64,000 nt of DNA from an uncultured Blautia sp. (GTDB lineage: Bacteria > Bacillota > Clostridia > Lachnospirales > Lachnospiraceae). The notes under the pieces are model-generated. The model was given only the letters and a program-made list of their open reading frames with translations, did not search any database and had not been told where the DNA came from. The DNA lies in assembly GCF_934371575.1 (NCBI RefSeq), contig NZ_CAKRNY010000004.1:1-64000 (forward strand), written 5' to 3'. Both the position numbers and the translations under genes were made by a program. Of the stretch, positions 53,877-62,609 are shown piece after piece (position 1 is the stretch's first letter; each line of letters starts with the position of its first letter).

Positions 53877-56800
53877 TTAATCTGTCCGAAGTGCTGTTAC
53901 CGGATCGCTTTTAGCCGCTTTTCTGGACGGGATCAGACCGCCAAGCAGGGTCAGAACCACGCTCAGCCCGATCAGAACCACCGCAGCCACCGGCGGAAGC
54001 GCTGCTTTCACATTCACGCCGTCAGCCAGCGACCGGATAATACGGTTTGCCGGAATAAGAAGCAGCAAGGTAATTCCAATTCCCATAGCTCCCGCGCAAA
54101 ATCCGATGATAAACGTTTCCGCATTAAACACCTGTGATACATTATGCCTGGAAGCACCAATAGCCCTTAAAATACCGATCTCCTTTTTCCTCTCCAGAAC
54201 GCTGATATAGGTAATAACGCCGATCATAATGGAAGAAACCACAAGAGAAATAGCCACAAAAGCCACCAGCACATAGCTGATAATGTTCACAATATCCGTA
54301 ACCGACGACATCAGAGTGCCCACCAGATCGGTGTAAGTGATCACCTTCTCATCCTCCCCAGAAGCCTCCATATCTGCATTATACTGATCCAGAATGTTCA
54401 CAAGCTCTGATTTACACTCAAAATCCTTTGGATAAATATTAATTCCACCTGGAACATTCAGATCTGCATAACCAAGCTTTTTCAGATTTCCATCATAAGA
54501 AGCATTTTCATAAGTCATCAGTGACATCATCAGCTCGGAAAGCTCATCTTCGTTCATATTCATCTGAATGGCCTTTGCAAAAGCATCCGGATCAATGGAC
54601 AATGCATCTTCCATACTGCTCATATCCCCCATGCTTCCAAGGCTTCCCATAGCCTGACTCATAGCTGATGCAATACTTGAGGACACACTTGCCATTACAG
54701 ACTCCATGGCTCCCTGCATGCTGGAACTGATATTTCCCATCATCTGCTCCATGGCAGTCTGAATGCCCCTGGTCAGCTGTTTTTCCACCTGTCCCATCAC
54801 ATCTGTAAACCTGGCTTCAATTCCCTTTGTCAGCGCATCTGTAAAAGAAGTCATCATGGTCTTCATATAGGTTTCCATTGCCTGTGAAAACTGCTTCTGC
54901 ACTTCGCTTGTATCCACCATGGTCATAAAACCATTCATAAGCCGGCTCTTCGCATCCTCTGTCTGCATATATTCCAGGAAATAATCCGCCAGATTTGCCG
55001 GATCCGGCAGGCTGTTCTTTTTGGCATATTCCGGATAAGCCTCTACCACATCCTGTAAAAGCAGATCCTGTATCTGCTTTGTGGTAATCGTCACTGTCAC
55101 ACTATTTTTAATAATAGCCTCCGCTTCCTCCCTGATCTGCTGCTGGATCTCGCTCTGGCTTAAAAAAGCAAGAATGCTCGCTGCATCAGTCTGTGTAATA
55201 TTATTTGCCTTGGCGTACTCCTGATACTGGTTTACCAGCTTCGCCGCCACAGCAATCACTTTTTCCGAAGATATATCCACTTTCACATTATTTTTTACCA
55301 GCTCCTGCAAATCCTTGCATAAACGTTCATTCATTTCTTTAGAAGTCAGATATTGCTGCAAAGCAGCCTGCATTTTATCCGGGTCTGACTCTGGTTTGTC
55401 CTTAATGCTCTCCTGATATCCTGCCAGAACATCCTTTAACAGCGCACTGATTTTTTCCTCTGTAAAATCAAATTTCACAGATTGCAAAGCCTGGCTCATA
55501 TCCGGCACCTGATCTTCCGGAAGACTTTTCAGAATCTCCTCCGGATCGACCACATCAGAAAGATCCAGATTCAGATCATCCATTTTGATCAGCCCGGACA
55601 GATCAGGCACAGCGCTTTCATCCAGATTGATATTCCCTGCCATCCCTGACAGATCAGGCATATCCACATTCATGCCCGAAGAAAATCCCGAAAGACTGGA
55701 AAGATCCATATTATAACCGCTAAGGTCCACCTTAAAAGCTTCCTGCAGGGCATCTGCATTAATGGAAAACAAAGATTCCATGTCGAACCTGCTGTCCTCA
55801 TTATCCTCTTTTCCAAACTCTTCCCCTGTAAATACATTGGTCTTCTCATCTGCAAGCTGCTGTTTTACAATTTCACTGGAAGCTGCCTTCTGGATCACAT
55901 GTCTGGTCAGCTCCGGGGGATAACAGATTCCAGCAGTCAGCATGGAAGCCGTCGCACCCTCTGCTGGCTGGACAATTCCCACAATGGTAAGGTCTTCTCC
56001 GTTTTTTACCAGCTTTTTCATATAAGAACTATTATCCGATTTATCCTTCCATACCTTATATTCCTTATCATATTCATAATAATCCGTACTGCTCACCAGC
56101 TTAAACTTCGTTCCCAAAATCTCGTCATACTCATAAGTACCAATATCTTCCGGCATCTTTACAGCCTCTTCTGCCATAAATGCCTGCACCATTTCATCCA
56201 ATTCCTTACTGTCCCGAAGTCCCAGCGTATACTGAAGAAAATCACTGATATCACCGCCTGAAGTAAGCACCAGCACACATTCTTTATAGTTTTTTGGCCA
56301 TCTTCCAGCCTTTACCTCGTACTGCTCTTTATAGAGATTTTCGTTTTCCGGCATTTCATAAAAAACATCCGTGCTCATGGTAGCGGACATAATACTGTTG
56401 GAAGAGCCGGATCCAAGCCCCATAGCTGAAAAAGATTTGTCCGGATTTACCTGACGGATATTGTTCCCGTCTTCCCGAAAAATCTGCGGGGAAACCGAAT
56501 AGGTGTATTCCACTGAATTAGCATACTGGGAAACACCGCTTTCGTCGCTGTCCAGATAGGTTTTCAGAGACTCCAGATCGTTCGAGTTCATTTTGGAAAA
56601 CATATTGGTCACCATCTGGGCTACCCCTACTTCTCCATCCTTCTTTTCACCTTGTGCAGCGGCAGCTCCTACCATCATGGAAGTAAGGTCCATTCCTGTG
56701 CTCTGAATCTGCAGCGGATATTCCGAAAGCGTCTCCTCTTCCATATCTGTAATATATTTATCCACTCCATTTGAGATAGAAAGAATCAGAGCAATTCCGA

Positions 56801-57131
56801 TAATACCGATAGAACCTGCAAAAGAGGTCAGAAGCGTTCTGGCTTTCTTAGTCTTTAAATTCTGAAAACTAAGGGAAAGAGCGGTAAAAAAGGACATGGA
56901 GGATTTTCCCATATTCTTATGGACCGGAGGCGCCATTTTTTCACTGTCGATTTCAAATGGATCGGTATCTGAAAGGATTCTTCCATCCTTCACGGTCACG
57001 ATCCTGGTAGCATAAAGCTGTGCCAGCTCCGGGTTATGAGTGACCATTACCACCAGCCGCTCCTTTGCAACCTCTTTCAGAAGATCCATAACCTGGACAC
57101 TGGTGTCTGAATCCAGTGCCCCTGTAGGTGC
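53877..57131 (-). pseudogene. MacB/FtsX-type ABC exporter truncated in its ATPase by the integrated element
   Basis: The open frame encodes the end of an ABC ATPase (PTGALDSDTSVQVMDLL, then switch His in VMVTHNPELA) fused to an FtsX-type permease: one membrane helix near residue 90, a very long extracellular part of about 750 residues rich in short helices and Met/Ser, and three C-terminal helices. A complete member has Walker A and LSGGQ upstream. Here the frame begins at the PTGALD of Walker B because the element edge lies just before it. An internal ATG at 57089 could allow translation, but the product would lack ATP binding. Confidence 0.85.
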
Positions 57132-57154
57132 TGTTTAATTAGTACAGAATATAA

Positions 57155-57187
57155 AAAAGCCCGGAAATATTGCATTTCTGGGCTTTT
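57155..57187. terminator. Terminator at the element edge
   Basis: Stem AAAAGCCCGGAAAT/ATTTCTGGGCTTTT (one wobble) with an ATTGC loop and A/T runs on both sides. It ends the minus-strand small gene and would also block transcription between element and host. Confidence 0.85.
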
Positions 57188-57215
57188 CTGATTTTATTTC
57201 ATGTCTTGTTTAATG

Positions 57216-57479
57216 TCAAAATACATGTGAGTTAAAGCAAGCAGGCAGACATTGGCGAATTTCTTGCTCTCTTGTGCACTCCCTGCATATCATTCCTCTT
57301 TCTGAAATTTCGTTAGGACTAATTATTGTTTTTCTCTTGCAAATCAAGCATGTAATCTCTTCCCCACCTTTTATATTATGTGGGAAAGCCCATGTGGATG
57401 ACGCATTTGCTATTTGACGGGATAGTTCCGAGGCATTAATTTCGCATGCCAGTTCTTTGAGCTCTGTCAAATTACTCAT
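57216..57479 (-). CDS. Small zinc-ribbon-like protein, unknown
   Basis: 87 aa. The N-terminal half is helical (LTELKELACEINASELSRQIANA), followed by CLICKR and CRECTRE, two CxxC pairs about 25 residues apart that could bind zinc, as in small DNA- or protein-binding phage regulators. I do not recognise a family. AGAGGTGATC precedes the ATG. It is the outermost gene of the element. Confidence 0.6.
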   Translation of the reverse strand: MSNLTELKELACEINASELSRQIANASSTWAFPHNIKGGEEITCLICKRKTIISPNEISERGMICRECTREQEIRQCLPACFNSHVF

Positions 57480-57635
57480 TTCTTCGATCACCTCTGAATA
57501 TGTTTTGGTTACTCTATTTCTTACCTGTATTAATTATATCTGACATGAAATCACTTTGCAATTAAATTTCATTTCAAAAAGAATCAGAAAATATTCTGAA
57601 ATCAGTCACTTTGAAAGAGTTTCTTCTAACAGTAT

Positions 57636-57960
57636 CGCGCGCGTGCGCGCGAGGCCGCCTGTACCCGTCTACGCGTGAATGAAATCCATAAAATTTCACA
57701 AAAAACTAGCGGAATGGTGGGGTCACAGCGCCCGTTGTAGAGCGTGACGCGCGCACAGTACCTACGCGCGTATACGCATGCGCGGTCATATGCGTGCATA
57801 TACGCATGTGTGCGGTCGCGCGATAAAAGCAACCCCTAAAGGGGTTGCGTCCTGGAGGCGCGCGGCGCGTGGCGCGTGTGCGTAGTCGCGTGCATGGCTG
57901 CGTTGTGTGTGCATGTAGTCGCGCGCGGCGATGCTGCGCATATGTATGCGTGATTAATTG
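57636..57960. repeat. GC-rich alternating purine-pyrimidine block
   Basis: About 325 bp dominated by CG, TG and CA dinucleotide alternation, beginning with CGCGCGCGTGCGCGCG (57636-57651) and continuing through tracts such as ACGCGCGTATACGCATGCGCG. The flanks are AT-rich. Such tracts favour left-handed Z-DNA or cruciforms. No coding region is convincing. The whole interval 57480-58570 contains this block, the 63-bp repeats, two hairpins and the promoter of the J-domain gene; nothing else was recognised. Confidence 0.8.
57829..57848 (-). terminator. Hairpin with minus-strand T run
   Basis: A perfect GCAACCCC-TAAA-GGGGTTGC stem-loop is followed on the minus strand by TTTTATCG. It would terminate a transcript coming from the 63-bp repeat side, where no protein gene is visible. 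Confidence 0.55.
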
Positions 57961-57969
57961 GCCTCGGCT

Positions 57970-58174
57970 GGCTGCTGATCGCGGGTGAGTCGTAACAGCT
58001 CCTGGATTAGTGCCGTGCTTCTGGCCGTGGTTGGCTACTGATCGCGGGTGAATCGTAACAGCTCCTGGATCAGTGCCGTGCTTCTGGCCGTGGTTGGCTA
58101 CTGATCGCGGGCAAGTTGTAGCAGTTCCTGGATCAGTGTCGTGCTTTTGTCTGTGTATTGGCTGCTGATTGCCG
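57970..58174. repeat. Three 63-bp tandem repeats plus a partial fourth
   Basis: Units start at 57970, 58033 and 58096, with a fragment at 58160. Each begins GGCTrCTGATCGCGGG and contains CTGATC and GATCAG about 25 bp apart as a dyad. Units 1 and 2 differ at few positions; unit 3 has diverged more. No continuous coding frame is evident. Confidence 0.9.
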
Positions 58175-58429
58175 ATTAAACGTTTTTAATATCATTTTGC
58201 CCGCTAGGATTATATTATATTTTTGCTTGTCTATTTGCCGTATATACCAGGCTTTTAACCAATATTGCCTAAGCAAATCAGATTTCCGGCTTTATCCCGG
58301 ATTTTCTTAAAACGCAATAGCTCAAAAGCTTTTAACCTTTCCCTTGGCTCTTTTTTGCATGGGTTGGCTGCGCTGTGTACCAGCAAAAAGCAACCGCAGA
58401 AATCATTTCGCAAACTTTTTTCAAAAATT

Positions 58430-58447
58430 TTCCCCCTTTAGGGGGAA
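58430..58447 (-). repeat. Perfect hairpin upstream of the J-domain promoter
   Basis: TTCCCCC-TTTA-GGGGGAA; on the minus strand it is followed by AATTTTTG, so it may act as a terminator for leftward transcription. The TAAA-type loop and C/G tract resemble the hairpin at 57829-57848. Confidence 0.5.
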
Positions 58448-58481
58448 CCCTGGCTACCGGAAAAAAATTGCAAAAAAGGTG

Positions 58482-58511
58482 TTGACAAATGGTTTCGGCT
58501 GGAGCTATGAT
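58482..58511 (+). promoter_or_regulatory. Promoter of the element's rightward genes
   Basis: TTGACA (58482-58487) and TATGAT (58506-58511) with an 18-bp spacer lie 60 bp upstream of the J-domain gene. This probably drives the plus-strand series up to the terminator at 62262. Confidence 0.7.
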
Positions 58512-58570
58512 ACAGCCATCGCAAGGGTACTCACCCATCACAAGTAAAATGATTCGAGGAGGTCAACACC

Positions 58571-59071
58571 ATGACAAAATATTTTGAGAATTGCAAAACT
58601 GCTGAAGAACTTAAAAAGGCTTATAAGAAAATGGCCGCTAAGCTTCATCCGGATAACAATCCGGCCAAAGACACCACTAAAGATTTCCAGGAAATGCAGG
58701 CAGAATTTCAGACAGCATTCGAAAAACTCAAAAATGTACACGTCAATAAAGACGGTGAGGAGTACGAAAAAGAAACAACTGAGACAGCCGGTGAGTTTAT
58801 GGATTTAATAAACAAGCTTTTACATTTTCCGGGTATAGAAGTTGAGCTCTGCGGCTCATGGATCTGGGTTTCTGGCGAAACAAAAGCTGTCAAAGATGAT
58901 CTGAAGGCTTTAGGTTTCAAATGGTCACGTAATAAGGCCGCGTGGTACTTCCATCGTGATCCATATCATAAACGCTCCAAAAAGAGTATGACGCTCGATG
59001 AAATCCGTAACATGTACGGTTCAAAAAAATACAAGGGCGCCGGTGCAGATCCGGAAGCACTTCCTGCATAA
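58571..59071 (+). CDS. J-domain protein of the element
   Basis: 166 aa. A short N-terminal J domain carries the HPD tripeptide (AKLHPDNNP), needed to stimulate Hsp70 ATPase, flanked by KKAYKKMA and FQEMQAEFQTAFE helices. The C-terminal half (GSWIWVSGETKAVKDDLKALGFKWSRNKAAWYF) is a second small domain common in mobile-element J proteins. It may recruit host DnaK to replication or packaging complexes. GAGGAGGTCAACACC precedes the ATG. Confidence 0.85.
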   Translation: MTKYFENCKTAEELKKAYKKMAAKLHPDNNPAKDTTKDFQEMQAEFQTAFEKLKNVHVNKDGEEYEKETTETAGEFMDLINKLLHFPGIEVELCGSWIWVSGETKAVKDDLKALGFKWSRNKAAWYFHRDPYHKRSKKSMTLDEIRNMYGSKKYKGAGADPEALPA

Positions 59072-59160
59072 TCCGCCTGATGATGGCCGGGTGGTTACCG
59101 GCCGAAACGGTCCGTGTCGGACCGTCGCGGAAAACCGTAAAAAGCAAGGAGGTTGACACC

Positions 59161-60387
59161 ATGACGAAATTTGAGATTGAATACAAAAACGGCCGCGGTA
59201 AATTTGCGGTTGATCTGGAGCAGTTGCTCCCATGCAGTACTGGTGATTTTAAAAGGCTCTTATCTTTTGTGAATCTTTCAAGTGATCCAGCAGGCAACGC
59301 CGACAAATTATTTTCTTTCATGGCCTGCCAGGTTGAAGATCTGAAAAAAGCCCGTGAAAAAGAAAATTCCTGCAGTTCATGCGGGAAAGAAAAAATTGCA
59401 AAAATTAACGCCGCACTCAAGAAATATATTTCCCATGCAGCGGCACTTTCAAAAGACTACGGTACACCGGAAATCACAGACGACGCCGCAAAAATCATTT
59501 TAAAGTCAGCAAAGGTTTACAGCCTTATCCGCGAAAATGGCGTGAACTGTGTGAAAGAATTTGACGGTTGGACTTTTGAAAAATCCGGTTTTACTTTTGA
59601 TGTAAGAAAAGACGAAAACCGCCGCTATATTATTATGTTGCACGGTACCGGTTTGAAATGTGCCATGGCGGACAAAAAGAGCCAGGTTCCGCTGGAAATC
59701 ACGCCGGCGGTTATTGAGCTATTGAACGCCTCGGAAAATCAAGAGCGGATTTCTGAAGCCGAGAACCATTGTAAAAAATTGATGATTAAAGCCGGTTATA
59801 TACAGCCGGAAAAATGCCAGGAAAAACAGGAGGAAAAAGACATGCAGGAAGAAAAGAAAAACGTAGTGGAGTATTCCATTACCGGCACTGGAAGCGTGCT
59901 GATGTTTGTTGTGATCGGCGAAAAAGAAAATGGCCGCTTGGAAAAACAGCGCGTCACATTTGCACCGGATCATCCAGACTATAACGCGGTACTTTCCGCC
60001 GCTATTCGATACGGCTGTAAACGCCCAGAAAATATTTTGTCAACTGTCCCAGCTAAAGAAGAATCTGCTACAGTTCCTGAAGAAAAAAATGGTGCAGAGG
60101 AAAGCCGAAATCCAAAAGCGGCACGTGGACCGGTACCGGAAAAGACATTTGTAGGCCAGTCTCTCCAGGGCAATGGCTGGAAAATATACTTTGATGGTGT
60201 AGCAAATAGAACAAGGGTTATCTTTTCCGTGGATCCTTCTAAAAAAGCAATTAAAGTTGTAGAAAATGCCGGTTTTTATTATTCCTCAAAAATGAATAGC
60301 TGGAACAAAAAGCTGACCTTTAAAGCCTATCGCGCAGCTCAGGAGCTAGCAAAGGAATTGACTAAAGCATACGGCGACGCCGCCTAA
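59161..60387 (+). CDS. Large element-encoded protein of unknown function
   Basis: 408 aa, soluble, with no recognised catalytic motif. A CSSCGKEK pair lies near residue 68. A central Glu/Lys-rich stretch divides it. The C-terminal 65 residues (VVENAGFYYSSKMNSWNKKLTFKAYRAAQELAKEL) share a GFxxSxxxxxW pattern with the end of the J-domain protein. Its start region GGAGGTTGACACCATGAC is also nearly the same as that gene's, suggesting a shared origin of the translation start. The ATG at 59161 is preferred over an upstream frame extension of 27 residues. Confidence 0.75.
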   Translation: MTKFEIEYKNGRGKFAVDLEQLLPCSTGDFKRLLSFVNLSSDPAGNADKLFSFMACQVEDLKKAREKENSCSSCGKEKIAKINAALKKYISHAAALSKDYGTPEITDDAAKIILKSAKVYSLIRENGVNCVKEFDGWTFEKSGFTFDVRKDENRRYIIMLHGTGLKCAMADKKSQVPLEITPAVIELLNASENQERISEAENHCKKLMIKAGYIQPEKCQEKQEEKDMQEEKKNVVEYSITGTGSVLMFVVIGEKENGRLEKQRVTFAPDHPDYNAVLSAAIRYGCKRPENILSTVPAKEESATVPEEKNGAEESRNPKAARGPVPEKTFVGQSLQGNGWKIYFDGVANRTRVIFSVDPSKKAIKVVENAGFYYSSKMNSWNKKLTFKAYRAAQELAKELTKAYGDAA

Positions 60388-60416
60388 TCATTTTAAGCAC
60401 TCAGGAGGTATAGACC

Positions 60417-60554
60417 ATGAAAGAAAGATTTGAGGAACTGGAAAAGATTTTAGAAGCAAACTGCAGAACGTATGAAAATGATTGTACCACTTGCCCGTAT
60501 GTAAAGGAGTGTGAGGAATATTCCAAATTGGGCAGAGAGCTTGAAGAAGGTTGA
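60417..60554 (+). CDS. Tiny Cys-rich protein (45 aa)
   Basis: Begins MKERFEELEKILEANC and ends in KLGRELEEG. Four Cys (16, 23, 26 and 32; CTTCPYVKEC) could form a zinc knuckle. CAGGAGGT with good spacing supports translation. Unknown family. Confidence 0.65.
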   Translation: MKERFEELEKILEANCRTYENDCTTCPYVKECEEYSKLGRELEEG

Positions 60555-60645
60555 AAAATGCGGAGGTTTTTACCTCTGCTGCTGCAAGAACTTTTTGCAC
60601 GATTTTGCTTTGCGTAGGCACATGAAAAAAGGAGGATTTTTTATA

Positions 60646-61119
60646 ATGGATATACAACAGGCATACCAGGACTTTTTCACGAGATACGGAGGACTTGCGG
60701 AAGAGGCAAACAAAACAATTTACTTGCATGTACGTCGGCCGGACATGTTAGATAAAGCCGAAGATATAGCATATTATGATGGATGTGCAGCGTCATACAT
60801 AACACAATTTGAGACTTACATAGCAATTTTGAAATTATACCGTCAAGAGCTATGTAAGCAATATAACCAGCTTGCCACCGCTGCAACAGCGCCTGGCGTA
60901 AGGCTCGAACGTGAACGACGTTATTATGAGAAAAAAGTGCGCTATCGCATCACCTGGTATACACATTATATTGATTCTGGGAAAGATGTTGATAACGAAT
61001 ATAAGTTATTTAATGGTACCGAAAGGCACCTTGCAATAAAGGAATATAAAGAATATGTAAAGGCGCATCCCGGAATTATTGCAACTATGAATATCGAAAA
61101 ATCAAAATGGGAGCGGTAG
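60646..61119 (+). CDS. Element protein of unknown function (157 aa)
   Basis: 157 aa, soluble, mostly helical, rich in Tyr and basic residues (RLERERRYYEKKVRYRITWYTHYI). No known motif. The start at MDIQQAYQDFF has AAAAGGAGG eight bases upstream; an in-frame extension of 45 residues lacks a ribosome site. Confidence 0.65.
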   Translation: MDIQQAYQDFFTRYGGLAEEANKTIYLHVRRPDMLDKAEDIAYYDGCAASYITQFETYIAILKLYRQELCKQYNQLATAATAPGVRLERERRYYEKKVRYRITWYTHYIDSGKDVDNEYKLFNGTERHLAIKEYKEYVKAHPGIIATMNIEKSKWER

Positions 61120-61186
61120 CAACGCCGCCAGATCATTTCGGTCAGTAACGCCGTGAAATCATTTTAATGGCTAGGAGGTAGACATA

Positions 61187-61390
61187 ATGAAAGCAACTAT
61201 TAAATTCAAAGAATATGGAAAAATAAGGCAGAGAACAATTATTGTTGATGAGAATGAGCCTAATTATATTGTCAGAGAATTGGCCAAGCTTGACAATAGA
61301 GTCACTAAAAGCACGTATATAACTACAATAAAATGTGGCGGAAAGGAATATCAATGGTTTGGTGTTGCAATGGATGCTGGTATTTATTAA
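61187..61390 (+). CDS. Small element protein (67 aa)
   Basis: 67 aa, beta-rich pattern (MKATIKFKEYGKIRQRTIIV, STYITTIKCGGKEYQWFG). TAGGAGGT precedes the ATG. Unknown family; the tight spacing and ribosome site support it as real. Confidence 0.6.
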   Translation: MKATIKFKEYGKIRQRTIIVDENEPNYIVRELAKLDNRVTKSTYITTIKCGGKEYQWFGVAMDAGIY

Positions 61391-61424
61391 AGCTTTATAT
61401 CGCATATGGTGAAATGATGGGGGT

Positions 61425-61517
61425 AAAAAGACCTATACAGATTAGGGCCTGTATAGGTCTGGCAGATTGTATGGATAAAGTGACCATCTGCATTTATAAT
61501 TATAATATTTATCCATA
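61425..61517 (+). ncRNA. Structured intergenic RNA with overlapping hairpins
   Basis: A perfect 12-bp hairpin AGACCTATACAG/CTGTATAGGTCT (61429-61460) is followed by GCAGAT/ATCTGC (61462-61491), which is mutually exclusive with a ten-base TATGGATAAA/TTTATCCATA stem (61470-61517). It lies upstream of the 46-aa membrane peptide. It could be a leader switch, an antisense-type RNA or a replication signal. Confidence 0.45.
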
Positions 61518-61555
61518 CTTTCTGCAACTATTTTAGCAGAAAGGATTATATAAAC

Positions 61556-61696
61556 ATGAAAGTAGAAAAGAAATTAACCTATAGCGAATGGCGCCAGATC
61601 CGCCGTAATGAATTAAAATATAACATCAGTCTGGGAGCTATGATTGTGCTTCCGCCAACGTTTATGATATTGCATTATATTTTAATTGGATATTGA
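61556..61696 (+). CDS. Single-helix membrane peptide (46 aa)
   Basis: Begins MKVEKKLTYSEWRQIRR, a basic amphipathic N-terminus, then one hydrophobic segment (LGAMIVLPPTFMILHYILIG). AAAGGA upstream of the ATG. The size and topology allow a holin-like or membrane-anchoring role, but nothing specific is shown. Confidence 0.55.
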   Translation: MKVEKKLTYSEWRQIRRNELKYNISLGAMIVLPPTFMILHYILIGY

Positions 61697-61755
61697 TTTA
61701 TTGGTGCTCACCCTGTATGATATTTGTATCAACAAATGCGAGGTGTGAAAGTAAA

Positions 61756-61959
61756 ATGAGAACTGAAGAAGGTAAAAAAAGGCAGGCCGAGTCTCACGCG
61801 CAATATGATAAAAACAATACTAAGCGTCTTCAATGTAAATTTAATTTAAAAACAGATGCGGATGTTTTGGCGAGACTGGATCAAGTCCCAAACAAACAAG
61901 GTTACATAAAGCAGTTGATCCGTGAGGATATTGCCCGGAATCAGCATAGAAAAAAATAA
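61756..61959 (+). CDS. Small ribbon-helix-helix-like protein
   Basis: 67 aa. RLQCKFNLKTDADVLARLDQVPNKQGYIKQLIREDIAR has the strand-helix-helix spacing of a ribbon-helix-helix fold, suggesting a DNA-binding regulator. Polar, basic N-terminus. AGGTG precedes the ATG at 61756. Confidence 0.6.
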   Translation: MRTEEGKKRQAESHAQYDKNNTKRLQCKFNLKTDADVLARLDQVPNKQGYIKQLIREDIARNQHRKK

Positions 61960-61980
61960 AATAAGGTACATGGAGGTATA

Positions 61981-62241
61981 GTGTTGAAAAAAACAATAAT
62001 AATAGATTTTCCTGATGATTTCATGCCGCCTGATAGGTTTATAGAGCCAACAGCATTGAACGGATGGCAATCCCCATGTGAAGACTGTGGCTGTCCGTTT
62101 TACCAATGGGATGATGAATACGCACTGGGGACTTGTAAGTTTCCGCCGTCTTGTCACGGTTTCCCTGAATGTGACGATTATCCGGATGATTGTACCGGTT
62201 GTCCTAAATTGGGCGCTTGCCCTCTCAAGGAGTATTTTTAA
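61981..62241 (+). CDS. Cys-rich small protein with GTG start
   Basis: 86 aa from GTG (61981); TTG at the next codon is the alternative. GGAGGT lies close upstream. Nine Cys are arranged as CEDCGCP, C, C, C, CTGCPKLGACP, suggesting metal binding. It resembles the tiny Cys-rich protein at 60417 in its CTxCP motif. It is the last gene before the terminator. Confidence 0.6.
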   Translation: MLKKTIIIDFPDDFMPPDRFIEPTALNGWQSPCEDCGCPFYQWDDEYALGTCKFPPSCHGFPECDDYPDDCTGCPKLGACPLKEYF

Positions 62242-62261
62242 TTGTTTTTTGAGTTGGAAAA

Positions 62262-62297
62262 GGTAGCCGTTTCCCCTGGTGGCTACCTCTTCTTTTA
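62262..62297 (+). terminator. Terminator of the rightward element genes
   Basis: Stem GGTAGCC/GGCTACC with an 11-base-plus loop and TCTTCTTTT tail. It follows the last plus-strand gene. The following gap to 62610 holds the iterons and a second terminator; nothing else was recognised. Confidence 0.8.
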
Positions 62298-62458
62298 CCC
62301 CTCTTCTATTTTACATAATAGGATGTTGTGTTAAATACGTTTTAAGATTTTTCTTTCCTATATAAATCGGTAAAAAGTTGCATGTTTTTCTAGGCTCTAT
62401 TTTACCATGCCTTAATATGTAAAATACGCGGTTTTATTGACTAATTCAAAAAAATTTC

Positions 62459-62505
62459 TAACTCATTAATAACTCGTTTTAACTCATTTTAACTCATTTT
62501 AACTA
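62459..62505. repeat. Five 10-bp iterons (TAACTCATTT)
   Basis: TAACTC/TAACTA repeats start at 62459, 62470, 62480, 62490 and 62500, close to one helical turn apart, in an AT-rich setting. They lie between two terminators and so are outside any gene. The regular phasing suggests a protein-binding array. Confidence 0.75.
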
Positions 62506-62551
62506 TGTATCTAACGCTCGCAGGTATATAGTTAAAATTGTTCAAAAAAGG

Positions 62552-62595
62552 AAGAGGGCGAACATGCAAGTATTTTTACATGTTCGCCCTCTTTT
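62552..62595 (-). terminator. Terminator of the endolysin-recombinase-90 aa operon
   Basis: A perfect 15-bp stem (AAGAGGGCGAACATG with CATGTTCGCCCTCTT) with a 12-base loop and T/A runs on both flanks. Confidence 0.88.
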
Positions 62596-62609
62596 GCCTC
62601 ATTCAATAT

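Noticed and set aside
57626-57832. Minus-strand 68-codon frame in the GC-rich block
   Set aside because: The product is a low-complexity Arg/Tyr/Ala/His string produced by the CG/TA alternation, with no ribosome site.
57970-58174. 63-bp repeats as a CRISPR array
   Set aside because: The units are contiguous with no distinct spacers, too long for CRISPR repeats, and no cas genes are present.
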